Source: Mycobacterium numidiamassiliense (GTDB taxonomy: Bacteria > Actinomycetota > Actinomycetes > Mycobacteriales > Mycobacteriaceae). Taken from it: DNA of 64,000 nt. The stretch covers positions 4,370,966-4,434,965 of the forward strand of contig NZ_FUEZ01000004.1 in the NCBI RefSeq assembly GCF_900157365.1. Reading direction: 5' to 3'. Under the pieces are notes generated by a model that was not told where the DNA came from, made no database searches, and saw nothing but the letters and a program-made list of their open reading frames with translations. A program made the translations under genes and the position numbers. This document shows positions 44,409-51,339 of this stretch, in pieces. The stretch's first letter is position 1. The number at the start of each line of letters is the position of its first letter.

Positions 44409-45320
44409 TCAGACAGATCTGGTCTCACTATGCATGACCATCTGGGTTATGCCCTCGTCGCTCTCGGCGAGTACAACATGCAGCACTCGGTCGCTGAACA
44501 CAGCCTTGCCCGATGAGTAGTTGGTGCCGTCGTAGTTGCCGTGCGTCAGTGGAGTTTCCGCGACGTCGAGCGTCATGGACCCGGTAATGATCATCTTGAC
44601 GACCGGGACAATTGTTGTGCCTTCGTACAGCAGGCACACTGGCTGACCCTCATGCAACGGGACATCCAAGCCGAACTCGAAGGACATTTCTCCCGGCGCG
44701 GCATCTCCGATCGCTTTACGGAAGTCAGGATTATTCATGCCGAAGTTCGGCATCGTCCGTTTGATCAGCTCGTTCGCATCGAACAGCATCGATCCGTCAG
44801 GCGAATAGATGCTCAAAGTCCCCGTTGCATCAAAGGCTTCGACAAACTCGACTACGCCGTCTGGCCGCTGGACCCACAACCGCATCCCCTGCGGCGTCGC
44901 GTTCGTCACTTTGAGCCAGCCGAGATTGAGGGCGCCAACTACACCGCCAATCAACTCGGGCGTCACCTGGCCGGGTGTGATCGCCCTGATGTGGTAGAAC
45001 TCCGCGACCTTCAGAGCGTTCGCTGTGAAGCCGCTCTGCGAAACGAGCACCAGGGCATCCGTTGGAAGGTGGCCGTGTTTGCCGTACATGGCCTCAACCC
45101 ACTCGACCGATTGCGACTTCTTCCACGCGCGGCACTCAATCCCGACGACCACCTTCTGGCCCGTGGCATCGCTCTCAAGGCAGATATCAACCTCACGCAG
45201 GTCGCCGGTGATGTCGTCGGCGAGCATCGCCGAGGGGGTCACGACCACGCTCCGATGCTTTCGCAAAAGGGTGGTGATTAGGGTGACCATCGTCTGGAAA
45301 TCATTGGTCCGCTGCGGCAT
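44409..45320 (-). CDS. Restriction-endonuclease-like (Mrr/NERD-type) protein
   Basis: 303 residues from ATG 45320, with GGAGG about 10 bp upstream; an in-frame ATG 22 codons earlier has no good site. REVDICLESD followed by VVVGIECRAWKK gives the D...ExxxxKK arrangement of the PD-(D/E)XK fold, seen in Mrr-like and other nucleases. The last 150 residues are beta-rich and unassigned. It has no modification partner. Confidence 0.6.
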   Translation of the reverse strand: MPQRTNDFQTMVTLITTLLRKHRSVVVTPSAMLADDITGDLREVDICLESDATGQKVVVGIECRAWKKSQSVEWVEAMYGKHGHLPTDALVLVSQSGFTANALKVAEFYHIRAITPGQVTPELIGGVVGALNLGWLKVTNATPQGMRLWVQRPDGVVEFVEAFDATGTLSIYSPDGSMLFDANELIKRTMPNFGMNNPDFRKAIGDAAPGEMSFEFGLDVPLHEGQPVCLLYEGTTIVPVVKMIITGSMTLDVAETPLTHGNYDGTNYSSGKAVFSDRVLHVVLAESDEGITQMVMHSETRSV

Positions 45321-46060
45321 CTCCGGAAAACCTCCATTCTTTCCGCAATGACCCGGCGGGTATGAAGCATAGTTGGCTAACTTCATGCGAGGCTGAGGCT
45401 TTGCCGAAATAGATTGCCGTTACTGGGATTCCGCCGCAGGGCCGCTGACGACGTTGAACGGAGAACCTACGCGAGCCTTTAAGGCGGTAACGACTTCGCC
45501 GTTCGCCACCCCACCCCTGAACCGCTCAGCCGAGTTTCATTGCCCGTGTGTAGGAAAAGACGCCCGGCGCGCAGCCTGTGGCCGGCTAGGAGGCCGTTGA
45601 GGTCGTCGGGCTGGTCCGAGCGACCGAGCGTAACCAGCGCATCGCCGTAGTCGCGGAACCGACAACCTAGCCCATGAAGCGAGCTGACGTTGTGAACAAC
45701 TTTTTGGCCGTACCGGAAGACTGGCAGGAATTGCAGTAACTTGCATCAGAGTTCGTCGCCGAGCAGGCGCGGCTCGGTCGCGGACCTCCTAGAGCGAAGT
45801 CAACGAGACGACTGAGCGGCGCTCCCGGCTGCGAAAATTTGACTTGGACCTGGCCAACGAACGGGCGGCCTGCTCGGGGAGATCTCCCGAGACAACTTCG
45901 CCGAGCAGGGGGTGATGCTCTCCGCGATCGTCATCTATCTCAAAGAAAACGACGCCGGGGGCGGGTTCTACGACCTCGCCAATAGACTTCTCAACGAAGA
46001 CAACGAAGCCCCCGTGGAGTAACGGGTTCCCGCTGTGGGCGTCAAGAGCGGCCAAGACGA
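45321..46060. other. Gap containing a decayed gene
   Basis: About 740 bp. Its only coding signal is the frameshifted remnant at 45838-46022. The remaining sequence is open in no sustained frame. Confidence 0.4.
45838..46022 (+). pseudogene. Frameshifted gene remnant
   Basis: One frame gives FDLDLANERAA. The next frame gives LLGEISRDNFAEQGVMLS and AIVIYLKENDAGGGFYDLAN, then a stop at 46022. The two pieces look like one short helical protein broken by an indel. Family unknown. Confidence 0.3.
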
Positions 46061-46252
46061 CTAGTGGCGGTTGATGCGGCGCTTGCGGGACCAGGTCCGG
46101 TAGGCGATGTAGCCCATAAGTGCGGTGAGGCCTCCTGTACTAATCAGGCCCAGCATCGTGCCGTGGGTGCACGCATTCAGCACGAACAGTGCCAGGAACA
46201 GCACGGCCATCACCGTGAAGAACACAGGGCCGTACAGGGAGCTGGTCTTCAC
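46061..46252 (-). CDS. Small two-helix membrane protein after the ESX-type gene
   Basis: 63 residues from GTG 46252 with GGATGAGGATG upstream; a GTG at 46294 overlapping the previous gene is an alternative. Two membrane helices (YGPVFFTVMAVLFLALFVLN; LGLISTGGLTALMGYIAYR) and a basic end. Directly downstream of the ESX-type secreted protein, the place where an immunity protein would be found in toxin cassettes. That role is speculative. Confidence 0.5.
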   Translation of the reverse strand: MKTSSLYGPVFFTVMAVLFLALFVLNACTHGTMLGLISTGGLTALMGYIAYRTWSRKRRINRH

Positions 46253-46281
46253 GGGCGCATCCTCATCCAATTGTCGGTCTC

Positions 46282-47471
46282 TTAAGGCAGGCACTTTTCA
46301 GCGGCGTCCATGCCGTCAGCGACAGCCGCCGTCCCCAGAGCAATTTGACCGATCGCGGCGGGAACCCCGACGCCGGTCGCACCTTCTGGCGCCGCCGTCA
46401 GGATCGCAAGCGTGCCGCCCACCGGCTCCAGGAGCGCTTTCGTCGCGTCGTAAATGCTGCACGGGGGTTTGACAGCTCCCCCAGCGCTGCCCGGACCGGC
46501 CGCAACAGCGGTTGGTGGCGCCGCCGGCTTCACGCCAGGAATATTAGGTGGCGCCGGAGCCGGTGGCAGGTTTTGAGGCGTCAGTAGTCCGCCGGTCGGA
46601 TCGGTGGGACGCGGCGCCGGAGGCGGCCCTGGTGGCACCGACGCAGCAACTTGCGGGGGCACCGGGAATGGCCCGATCTGCGCGGGGGGTTGTTCGGCGC
46701 CGCGTCCCACCGATCCGACCGGCGGACTACTGACCATACGAGATCTAGTACGGTCTCGTGGGCTCGGAGATGTGTATAAGAGCCGGGTTGTTCGGCGCCG
46801 GGGGTGGGGTTCGCGGGGTCAGGCGGTCCGGTCAGGTTGTCAACCAGCCGAATGTTGGGCTTGCCGTTGGCCGGCGAAGTCGTAACCGGGTTTTCGTATC
46901 GTGGCCCGTTCACGGCGCCGCCGCCCGGATTGGTTGCTGCAGCACCGCTTTTGGGTGCGCCCGCGAAGTTCATGGCGCCGACACTTCCTGCGGCCGTCGT
47001 GAGTTGACCTGAGGTCTCGGTTTCGACGCCGAGTAGCTGTGCTGCACGCTGGTTGATGTTCGCGGCGAACGTTTGGGCTTGGGCTTGCCGCGCCGCTTGC
47101 TCCGCCGCTGACCCGCTGCTGCGGGTGTCGGTGACCGATAGATCCTCACCGACCTGAAACCCGGCGTTTTGGGCATCCTCGACGGCGTACAAAGCTTGTC
47201 GCTGCGCGGCGCTGATGTTGCTGGCCCCGGTGCGCGCGACCTGCGCAGCGTTGCGGAGTTGGTCGGCTTGGGTGGTCACACTCGTCAGGTCCGCGCCAGT
47301 TCGGGCACGTAGCGCGTCACCGCCTTGGCCGTCCCACCCCATCGTCTGCGACTGAATGCGGACTTGGGCGAAGGTGTCTTCCCACTTGTTGGCGGTCGTC
47401 GTCCAGTAGGTTGCGGCGTTGATCAAATGGTCGGTGTCCCACGATTCGAGTTGCGACAGTGTTGGTGCCAT
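46282..47471 (-). CDS. WXG100/Esp-like ESX-secreted protein, interrupted by an assembly artefact
   Basis: From ATG 47471, 2 bp after the EspC-like gene. The N-terminal helical region (LSQLESWDTDHLINAATYW; MGWDGQGGDALRAR) is WXG100/PPE-like. A YAVED motif fits the YxxxD/E type VII secretion signal. A proline-rich middle (PVPPQVAASVPPGPPPAP) and a small hydrophobic C-terminal domain with two cysteines (PPCSIYDATKALLEP ... DAAEKCLP) follow. As assembled the frame is destroyed by 98 foreign/duplicated bases at about 46688-46785. Removing them gives one continuous frame of about 363 codons. Probably exported with the EspC-like partner. Confidence 0.7.
46581..46733. repeat. 38-bp perfect inverted repeat created by chimeric assembly
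   Basis: Bases 46581-46618 recur as the exact reverse complement at 46696-46733, immediately before adapter sequence. This is typical of a fold-back chimeric read and not of a genomic repeat. Confidence 0.85.
46688..46785. other. Assembly artefact: Nextera i7 adapter plus inverted duplicate
   Basis: CATACGAGAT (46735-46744) is the end of the P7 primer, CTAGTACG (46745-46752) is an i7 index, GTCTCGTGGGCTCGG (46753-46767) is the Nextera read-2 primer and AGATGTGTATAAGAG (46768-46782) is the transposase mosaic end. The 14-mer GGTTGTTCGGCGCC occurs at 46688 and again at 46786. Deleting the 98 bp between these points restores the reading frame. The reverse translation gives the well-known contaminant peptide SYTHLRAHET. 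Confidence 0.97.
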
Positions 47472-47473
47472 CG

Positions 47474-47770
47474 TCACACCATCACTACTGGCGGTGGCGC
47501 GACGGCGCCGAGTTGGCTTTGCCCGGCGGCGTCTTGGTTCGCGTAGCCAGCCGCAGCCGACACAACGCTGGCCGCCGTGTCTTGGATACGCGCCGTACAT
47601 GCTGCTGCGCCAGCCCCGACTGCCGCATCAATCGCACTGATCGCCGCCGTCGTCGGTTGATACGGCTGCCCCGGCGACGGCGGCGCGCTCGTCAGCCCCG
47701 AACTCAACCGCTGCCACTGAACCGCGGCCTGCTGCAACTGATCAGACGGCACCTTCAGATTCGTCCCCAT
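47474..47770 (-). CDS. EspC-like ESX secretion-associated protein
   Basis: 98 residues. The helical hairpin (LKVPSDQLQQAAVQWQRLSS; AISAIDAAVGAGAAACTARI) followed by AAGYANQDAAG, a YxxxD secretion motif, matches the EspC/DUF2580 family of type VII secretion substrates. It precedes the WXG100-like gene by 2 bp, the usual pairing of co-secreted partners. No ESX core component genes are in the window, so it must rely on a host system. Confidence 0.75.
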   Translation of the reverse strand: MGTNLKVPSDQLQQAAVQWQRLSSGLTSAPPSPGQPYQPTTAAISAIDAAVGAGAAACTARIQDTAASVVSAAAGYANQDAAGQSQLGAVAPPPVVMV

Positions 47771-47990
47771 AAATCGAGTCTATGACGACCTCACACCAGC
47801 GGGTAGTCACCGGCGCCACCGCTAGACGGCGCCTGCCGACCGTTCACCGGCGCCGGATGAACCACGCACGCGGGCAGCGTCGAAAATTCTCATCATCCTC
47901 TTATGCATTCCGTACTGTATTTTCGCCGCCCAGTCGGCCTAACGGGTGAGGGCAACGACGCCCTCAAGTACCCGAAGGGAGGTGAACAAA

Positions 47991-48134
47991 GTGACAGCAC
48001 TTAACCCCGCCGACTGCAAATGGATGTATTCCCATACACACCGTGAATGGGATCTGAATGGCACCGTGGTCGCAAACGTCAAGATCTACGTCTGCGTGAC
48101 GGACGGGCACCTTGGGCACTGGGTCGCCCGGTAG
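47991..48134 (+). CDS. Small hypothetical protein
   Basis: 47 residues from GTG 47991 with a strong GGGAGGTG site 6 bp upstream. Sequence TALNPADCKWMYSHTHREW... has histidines, tryptophans and two cysteines. Its stop is 4 bp before the repeated box at 48138. Unknown function. Confidence 0.5.
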   Translation: MTALNPADCKWMYSHTHREWDLNGTVVANVKIYVCVTDGHLGHWVAR

Positions 48135-48137
48135 CCA

Positions 48138-48190
48138 CACAGGGTGAATTGCGCCGTCCGCCGGACGGTGCCACCCTGATTTCCTCTCCA
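48138..48190 (+). promoter_or_regulatory. Repeated structured RNA-like box, copy 1
   Basis: CACAGGGTGAATTGC (48138-48152), 30 bp, then CCTCTCCA (48183-48190), followed by a strong hairpin. The spacer contains a small stem CCGTCC/GGACGG. The same two boxes with the same 30-bp spacing occur at 51243-51295, again before a hairpin. Confidence 0.5.
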
Positions 48191-48196
48191 AAAATC

Positions 48197-48234
48197 GTCA
48201 GCCCCGCCGCACTGGTCTCCGCGGCGGGGCTGAC
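48197..48234 (+). terminator. Strong GC-rich hairpin
   Basis: A perfect 14-bp stem (GTCAGCCCCGCCGC with its complement GCGGCGGGGCTGAC) around a 10-nt loop. It follows the 47-residue gene and the repeated box. Confidence 0.8.
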
Positions 48235-48283
48235 GTCTATCTCCGGCACACTGGATTCCGTGACTCCCGCGGTCGGCACCCTG

Positions 48284-48493
48284 GTGCTCAACACCGATAA
48301 CCAGTGGATGGCGCTCCCGCCCGAACGGTGCCCCCACGGACACCAGCTCGGCCCGCACCGTGTTCTGGTCGGTCACCAGCCTTGCCGCTGCGGCCGGCAC
48401 GGGCACATGACCTGGGCCTGCCGTGAATGCGACGCCACGATTTACGGCCCACCACTCGACCAGACCTGCCGAGTACTGAACAGGGCGGGCTAA
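48284..48493 (+). CDS. Small cysteine/histidine-rich zinc-binding-like protein
   Basis: 69 residues from GTG 48284. CPHGHQLGPHRVLVGHQ, CRCGRHGH and CRECDATIYGPP form a zinc-finger-like pattern of a small mycobacterial family often seen in accessory DNA. Function unknown. Confidence 0.6.
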   Translation: MLNTDNQWMALPPERCPHGHQLGPHRVLVGHQPCRCGRHGHMTWACRECDATIYGPPLDQTCRVLNRAG

Positions 48494-48524
48494 ATTGTCA
48501 TCGTTCGCGCTTTAGGCTTGACGA

Positions 48525-48974
48525 ATGGTCAAGCCGGGCTGGTACCCCGATCCCAATGGTGACAAGTTCAGCGAGTCTTACTGGGATGGCGCACGGTGGA
48601 CGGTCACTCGCCCATCTCCGCAGCAGCAAACTGTGCACCCAGGCACACTGGCAGCGGGCTGGTATCCAAACAGTCAAGTTCCCGGCTCGTTGCATTACTG
48701 GGATGGCCAGCGGTGGACGGCCCACCACGCCGTCCCGAACGCGCCTCTGAGGCCGCAATTCCAGGCGCAAGGAACCAACCTTAAGCCCTGGCTCTTCGCG
48801 ATACTGGCGGTGCTCGTCGTCATCGCGATACTGCTAATGAGCACTAAGCCGTGGGAGAGCGAAGGATATAAGCGTTGCGTGGCCGAGCAGAAGGCCCAGG
48901 CAGGCGGAAGCTCGCAAGTGAACTCTACGCTCGGGGGTGGTATCGAAGAATACTGTCACCGCAATTACGACTAG
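48525..48974 (+). CDS. Double-DUF2510 membrane protein
   Basis: 149 residues. Two DUF2510 motifs (KPGWYPDPNG...YWDGARW and AAGWYPNSQVPG...YWDGQRW) precede a membrane helix (WLFAILAVLVVIAILLM) and a short tail with two cysteines (YKRCVAEQ; EEYCHRNYD). Compare the DUF2510 protein at 21622-22557. Confidence 0.75.
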   Translation: MVKPGWYPDPNGDKFSESYWDGARWTVTRPSPQQQTVHPGTLAAGWYPNSQVPGSLHYWDGQRWTAHHAVPNAPLRPQFQAQGTNLKPWLFAILAVLVVIAILLMSTKPWESEGYKRCVAEQKAQAGGSSQVNSTLGGGIEEYCHRNYD

Positions 48975-48987
48975 AGCCACGCGCCGG

Positions 48988-49222
48988 ATGAACGCGACGC
49001 CCCCACGCCTCTGGACCCTCGCCGAAGTCGTCGCCATGGGCTACACCCCGGCAGTCAAGGATCCCGAACGCTGGACTCAACAGCGGCCAACTCCGCGGTA
49101 CTCTCCTCGGCCGAACATGGAAAATGAGCGACGACCACCTCGCCTACATGCTGAAAACGTTGAGCAACGACGACGCCGTCCCCGAAACCCGAACCCGAAC
49201 CCGCCCAGCCCGAACCGGCTGA
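48988..49222 (+). pseudogene. Frameshifted HTH-type protein gene
   Basis: The first frame gives LWTLAEVVAMGYTPAVKDPERW. The adjacent frame then gives NSGQLRGTLLGRTWKMSDDH and LAYMLKTLSN, ending at 49222. Together they make an excisionase-like winged helix of about 75 residues broken by a one-base shift near 49075. Confidence 0.45.
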
Positions 49223-49347
49223 GCCTGTTGTGCCGATTCCCAATTTTTGGGCCTCCTTATCGACCCGCAGGCGCAACCGACTCCGGCCGGTCAACTAGCG
49301 ACGGCTGCTATCCGCTACTTGTGCCGATTTTAGGTATCATTGCCTGT

Positions 49348-49470
49348 ATGACTGCTCCCGTGAAGGAATCGGTGCTTGCTGCGGTGCTCGCCGCGCGCGA
49401 GCGGATTCGCCGTGGTGAGGCGAAGCCGCGGGAACGTCGTCCACGCAATGAGGAAAACTCCAACCGCTAA
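49348..49470 (+). CDS. Small basic protein, candidate antitoxin
   Basis: 40 residues (VKESVLAAVLAARERIRRGE then RPRNEE). Overlaps the RelE-like gene by 23 bp. Small size, charge and coupling fit an antitoxin, but no known fold is recognised. Confidence 0.4.
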   Translation: MTAPVKESVLAAVLAARERIRRGEAKPRERRPRNEENSNR

Positions 49471-49780
49471 AAGTAGCGTGCTCAACTGGGACGATGAGGC
49501 CTTCGACAAATACGAAGAGCTACGTGATCGGGGAGATAGCATCCTCGACAACGCCTTGGAAGACGCTCTCGACTTAATCGATACCGATCCCTCCTCGCCC
49601 GCCGCACGCCAGTCCCGGCTCGAATCCGTACCCGACGAACCAACGATGTGGATCGTTGACGCCCCAGCCCGGCATCCGCTGCTACGCATCTTCTGGCAAC
49701 TCCACGATGACGTCCCCACGATCGCGTTCATCGAGGAATACGAACAGATTTGGCCGGGAAGTAGCATCTCCTCGAATTGA
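49448..49780 (+). CDS. RelE/ParE-like toxin candidate
   Basis: 110 residues. The pattern LNWDDEAFDKYEELRDRGDS ... ALDLIDTDPSSPAARQSRLE ... MWIVDAPARHPLLRIFWQL ... VPTIAFIEEY follows the beta-alpha-alpha-beta-beta-beta plan of RelE/ParE toxins: an I-x-DP motif, then arginines before a W-x-I strand and an R-I-x-W strand. The preceding small gene could be its antitoxin. Confidence 0.5.
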   Translation: MRKTPTAKSSVLNWDDEAFDKYEELRDRGDSILDNALEDALDLIDTDPSSPAARQSRLESVPDEPTMWIVDAPARHPLLRIFWQLHDDVPTIAFIEEYEQIWPGSSISSN

Positions 49781-49939
49781 GGCTGTCGGCGTATGCTGAT
49801 CGTAGACGCCAGCGCAGAGGCTTAAATCTGCGACATTTAGCTCCCGTGAAGTGTGGAGTTTTCGATGGCCGGATCGGCCAACTCTCAATGCAAAGAAGCG
49901 TCCGACAAAAGGACGTCCCCGAAAATAGGAGACGAAATA

Positions 49940-50131
49940 ATGCACACACTGACTTGTGTCGGTGAGGTAATACTGGACTCTGTCATGGGAGACATCGTCT
50001 TGGCTGCCGACTCGCAATCGGAGCCGGTCACTGTCGAAAAAGTCGCCGAGCGCCTCACTGAGGACGATATGACTGCCGAGGTAATCAGGGAGTTGGCCAC
50101 CGCCGCGGTAGCGCGCCTACTACTCGGTTAG
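49940..50131 (+). CDS. Small acidic hypothetical protein
   Basis: 63 residues from ATG 49940 with AGGAGACG upstream. Acidic and helical at the C-terminus (EKVAERLTEDDMTAEVIREL). Followed by a strong terminator. Not recognised. Confidence 0.5.
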   Translation: MHTLTCVGEVILDSVMGDIVLAADSQSEPVTVEKVAERLTEDDMTAEVIRELATAAVARLLLG

Positions 50132-50148
50132 TCCGCCCGACTTCTACC

Positions 50149-50187
50149 AGTCAGCCCGCCACCAACAGTCTCAGTGGCGGGCTGACT
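50149..50187. terminator. Bidirectional hairpin between convergent genes
   Basis: A perfect 14-bp stem (AGTCAGCCCGCCAC with GTGGCGGGCTGACT) around an 11-nt loop, between the + gene ending at 50131 and the - gene ending at 50239. Confidence 0.85.
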
Positions 50188-50238
50188 GCTGTTCTGCGGC
50201 CCAAATATTCTCCTGCGGTCCCACTGGCCCTTGGCTCC

Positions 50239-51228
50239 TCAGGCAGTCGTTGCCGGATGCGCAATTGCGAACCAGTCCGCGAACGGCTGCTGCAGCCGTT
50301 CCAGCACCACCGATTCGGGCACGGACGTGTACTGCGCGAGGGCATAGAGATACGTGCCCGTCGCTAACGCCGCATAGAAGGTAACCTGCGCCGTGACCTC
50401 TAGCGGGACGTACTTGGCGGCGGTCACTACACCTCCGACCGAGGGTCCAACCGGCGCGTGCCTGACGAGCCCGGCTTGGCGGAAACGTCCGTGTGCAGCG
50501 GCAGACAGCAGCTTGTACGGCATCCCCGCCAGATCGTCCCCATGCACCCCCGACGCCCGGTAGAGATCCTTCATTAGCTGGGTCTCCGATGGCGGGGCCT
50601 CGGACTTCCTTTGGCCTGTGCGGGCGAGGAATGGGGCGTCCCACGGCCGACGGTTCTTGGGGTAGACCGGGTTGAGTCCTGCCGTCGCCCCGACCGCCAG
50701 ATAGTCCGCGGTGCGATCGTTGCGGAAGGTGACCGCCTCTTCCTCGTCCGAGGGCAGCGGTAAGTCGTACAGCGCCGCCAGCTCTTCGTTCAAAAAGCGC
50801 CGCAGCCGCTCCTCCCGAGAGTCTGCGGTCAGGACGTACCACGCCTTCGCGGCGATGACGGCCGATGTGCGCGCCAACGGGAACGGCGGCAACGTGACTG
50901 TGTCGGCGCGTAACACGGCAGCAACGCCAAGGAGAAGGTCGGTCTGTTCGAAGCCGGCGGCGACCTGCTGCGTGGCGAGGGTCAACAGGGTTTGCTTGGA
51001 CTGTGTGCCCTCGTGGTCTGACCGCGCGGCTTGGTCGCCCAGTGCCTCGCTTCCGACAAGGAACGGGTGCGACAACTCCCCGTGGAGGAGGCTGTCGGCG
51101 GCGTCAGCGAACTGCGTCACGACATCGGCGAACGTGTGGAACCCAGGCGGCGTCGAGCGCCGTTTTCGCGGCGGCGGAGTCGTCACAGTTCCATCGTGGC
51201 TGAAGTCATCTACCCGGCCTAGCGACAC
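50239..51228 (-). CDS. Hypothetical protein, paralogue of the 38657-39520 gene
   Basis: 329 residues from GTG 51228, or GTG 51189 (MTTPPPRKRRSTPP). Helical, with FPLARTSAVIAAKAWYVLTA then REERLRRFLNEELAAL in the middle and AAHGRFRQAGLVRHAP later. Resembles the gene at 38657-39520 in the central region. No enzymatic motif is visible. Confidence 0.6.
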   Translation of the reverse strand: MSLGRVDDFSHDGTVTTPPPRKRRSTPPGFHTFADVVTQFADAADSLLHGELSHPFLVGSEALGDQAARSDHEGTQSKQTLLTLATQQVAAGFEQTDLLLGVAAVLRADTVTLPPFPLARTSAVIAAKAWYVLTADSREERLRRFLNEELAALYDLPLPSDEEEAVTFRNDRTADYLAVGATAGLNPVYPKNRRPWDAPFLARTGQRKSEAPPSETQLMKDLYRASGVHGDDLAGMPYKLLSAAAHGRFRQAGLVRHAPVGPSVGGVVTAAKYVPLEVTAQVTFYAALATGTYLYALAQYTSVPESVVLERLQQPFADWFAIAHPATTA

Positions 51229-51242
51229 GTCCGCCGCCTACC

Positions 51243-51295
51243 CACAGGGTGAATTGCACGCCCTAGCCGTGGGTGCGAATCTTGGGGCCTCTCCA
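51243..51295 (+). promoter_or_regulatory. Repeated structured RNA-like box, copy 2
   Basis: CACAGGGTGAATTGC (51243-51257), 30 bp, then CCTCTCCA (51288-51295), followed by a hairpin. The spacer has a small stem with GCACGCCC and GGGTGC. Same box order and spacing as 48138-48190. Confidence 0.5.
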
Positions 51296-51298
51296 GCG

Positions 51299-51332
51299 CC
51301 GCCCGCCACCGCCGATCTCCGGTGGCGGGCGG
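51299..51332. terminator. Hairpin after the integrase gene
   Basis: A perfect 12-bp stem (CCGCCCGCCACC with GGTGGCGGGCGG) around a 10-nt loop. It lies 8 bp beyond the integrase stop codon and serves that gene, and possibly a rightward transcript carrying the repeated box. Confidence 0.8.
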
Positions 51333-51339
51333 ACCGCTG

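Noticed and set aside
45789..46055. 88-codon - strand ORF
   Set aside because: It is the complement of a decayed + strand reading frame and has no start signal.
46581..47600. 339-codon ORF reading through the adapter segment
   Set aside because: Its last third (from SYTHLRAHET on) is translated adapter and inverted duplicate; only the part up to PGAEQP is biological.
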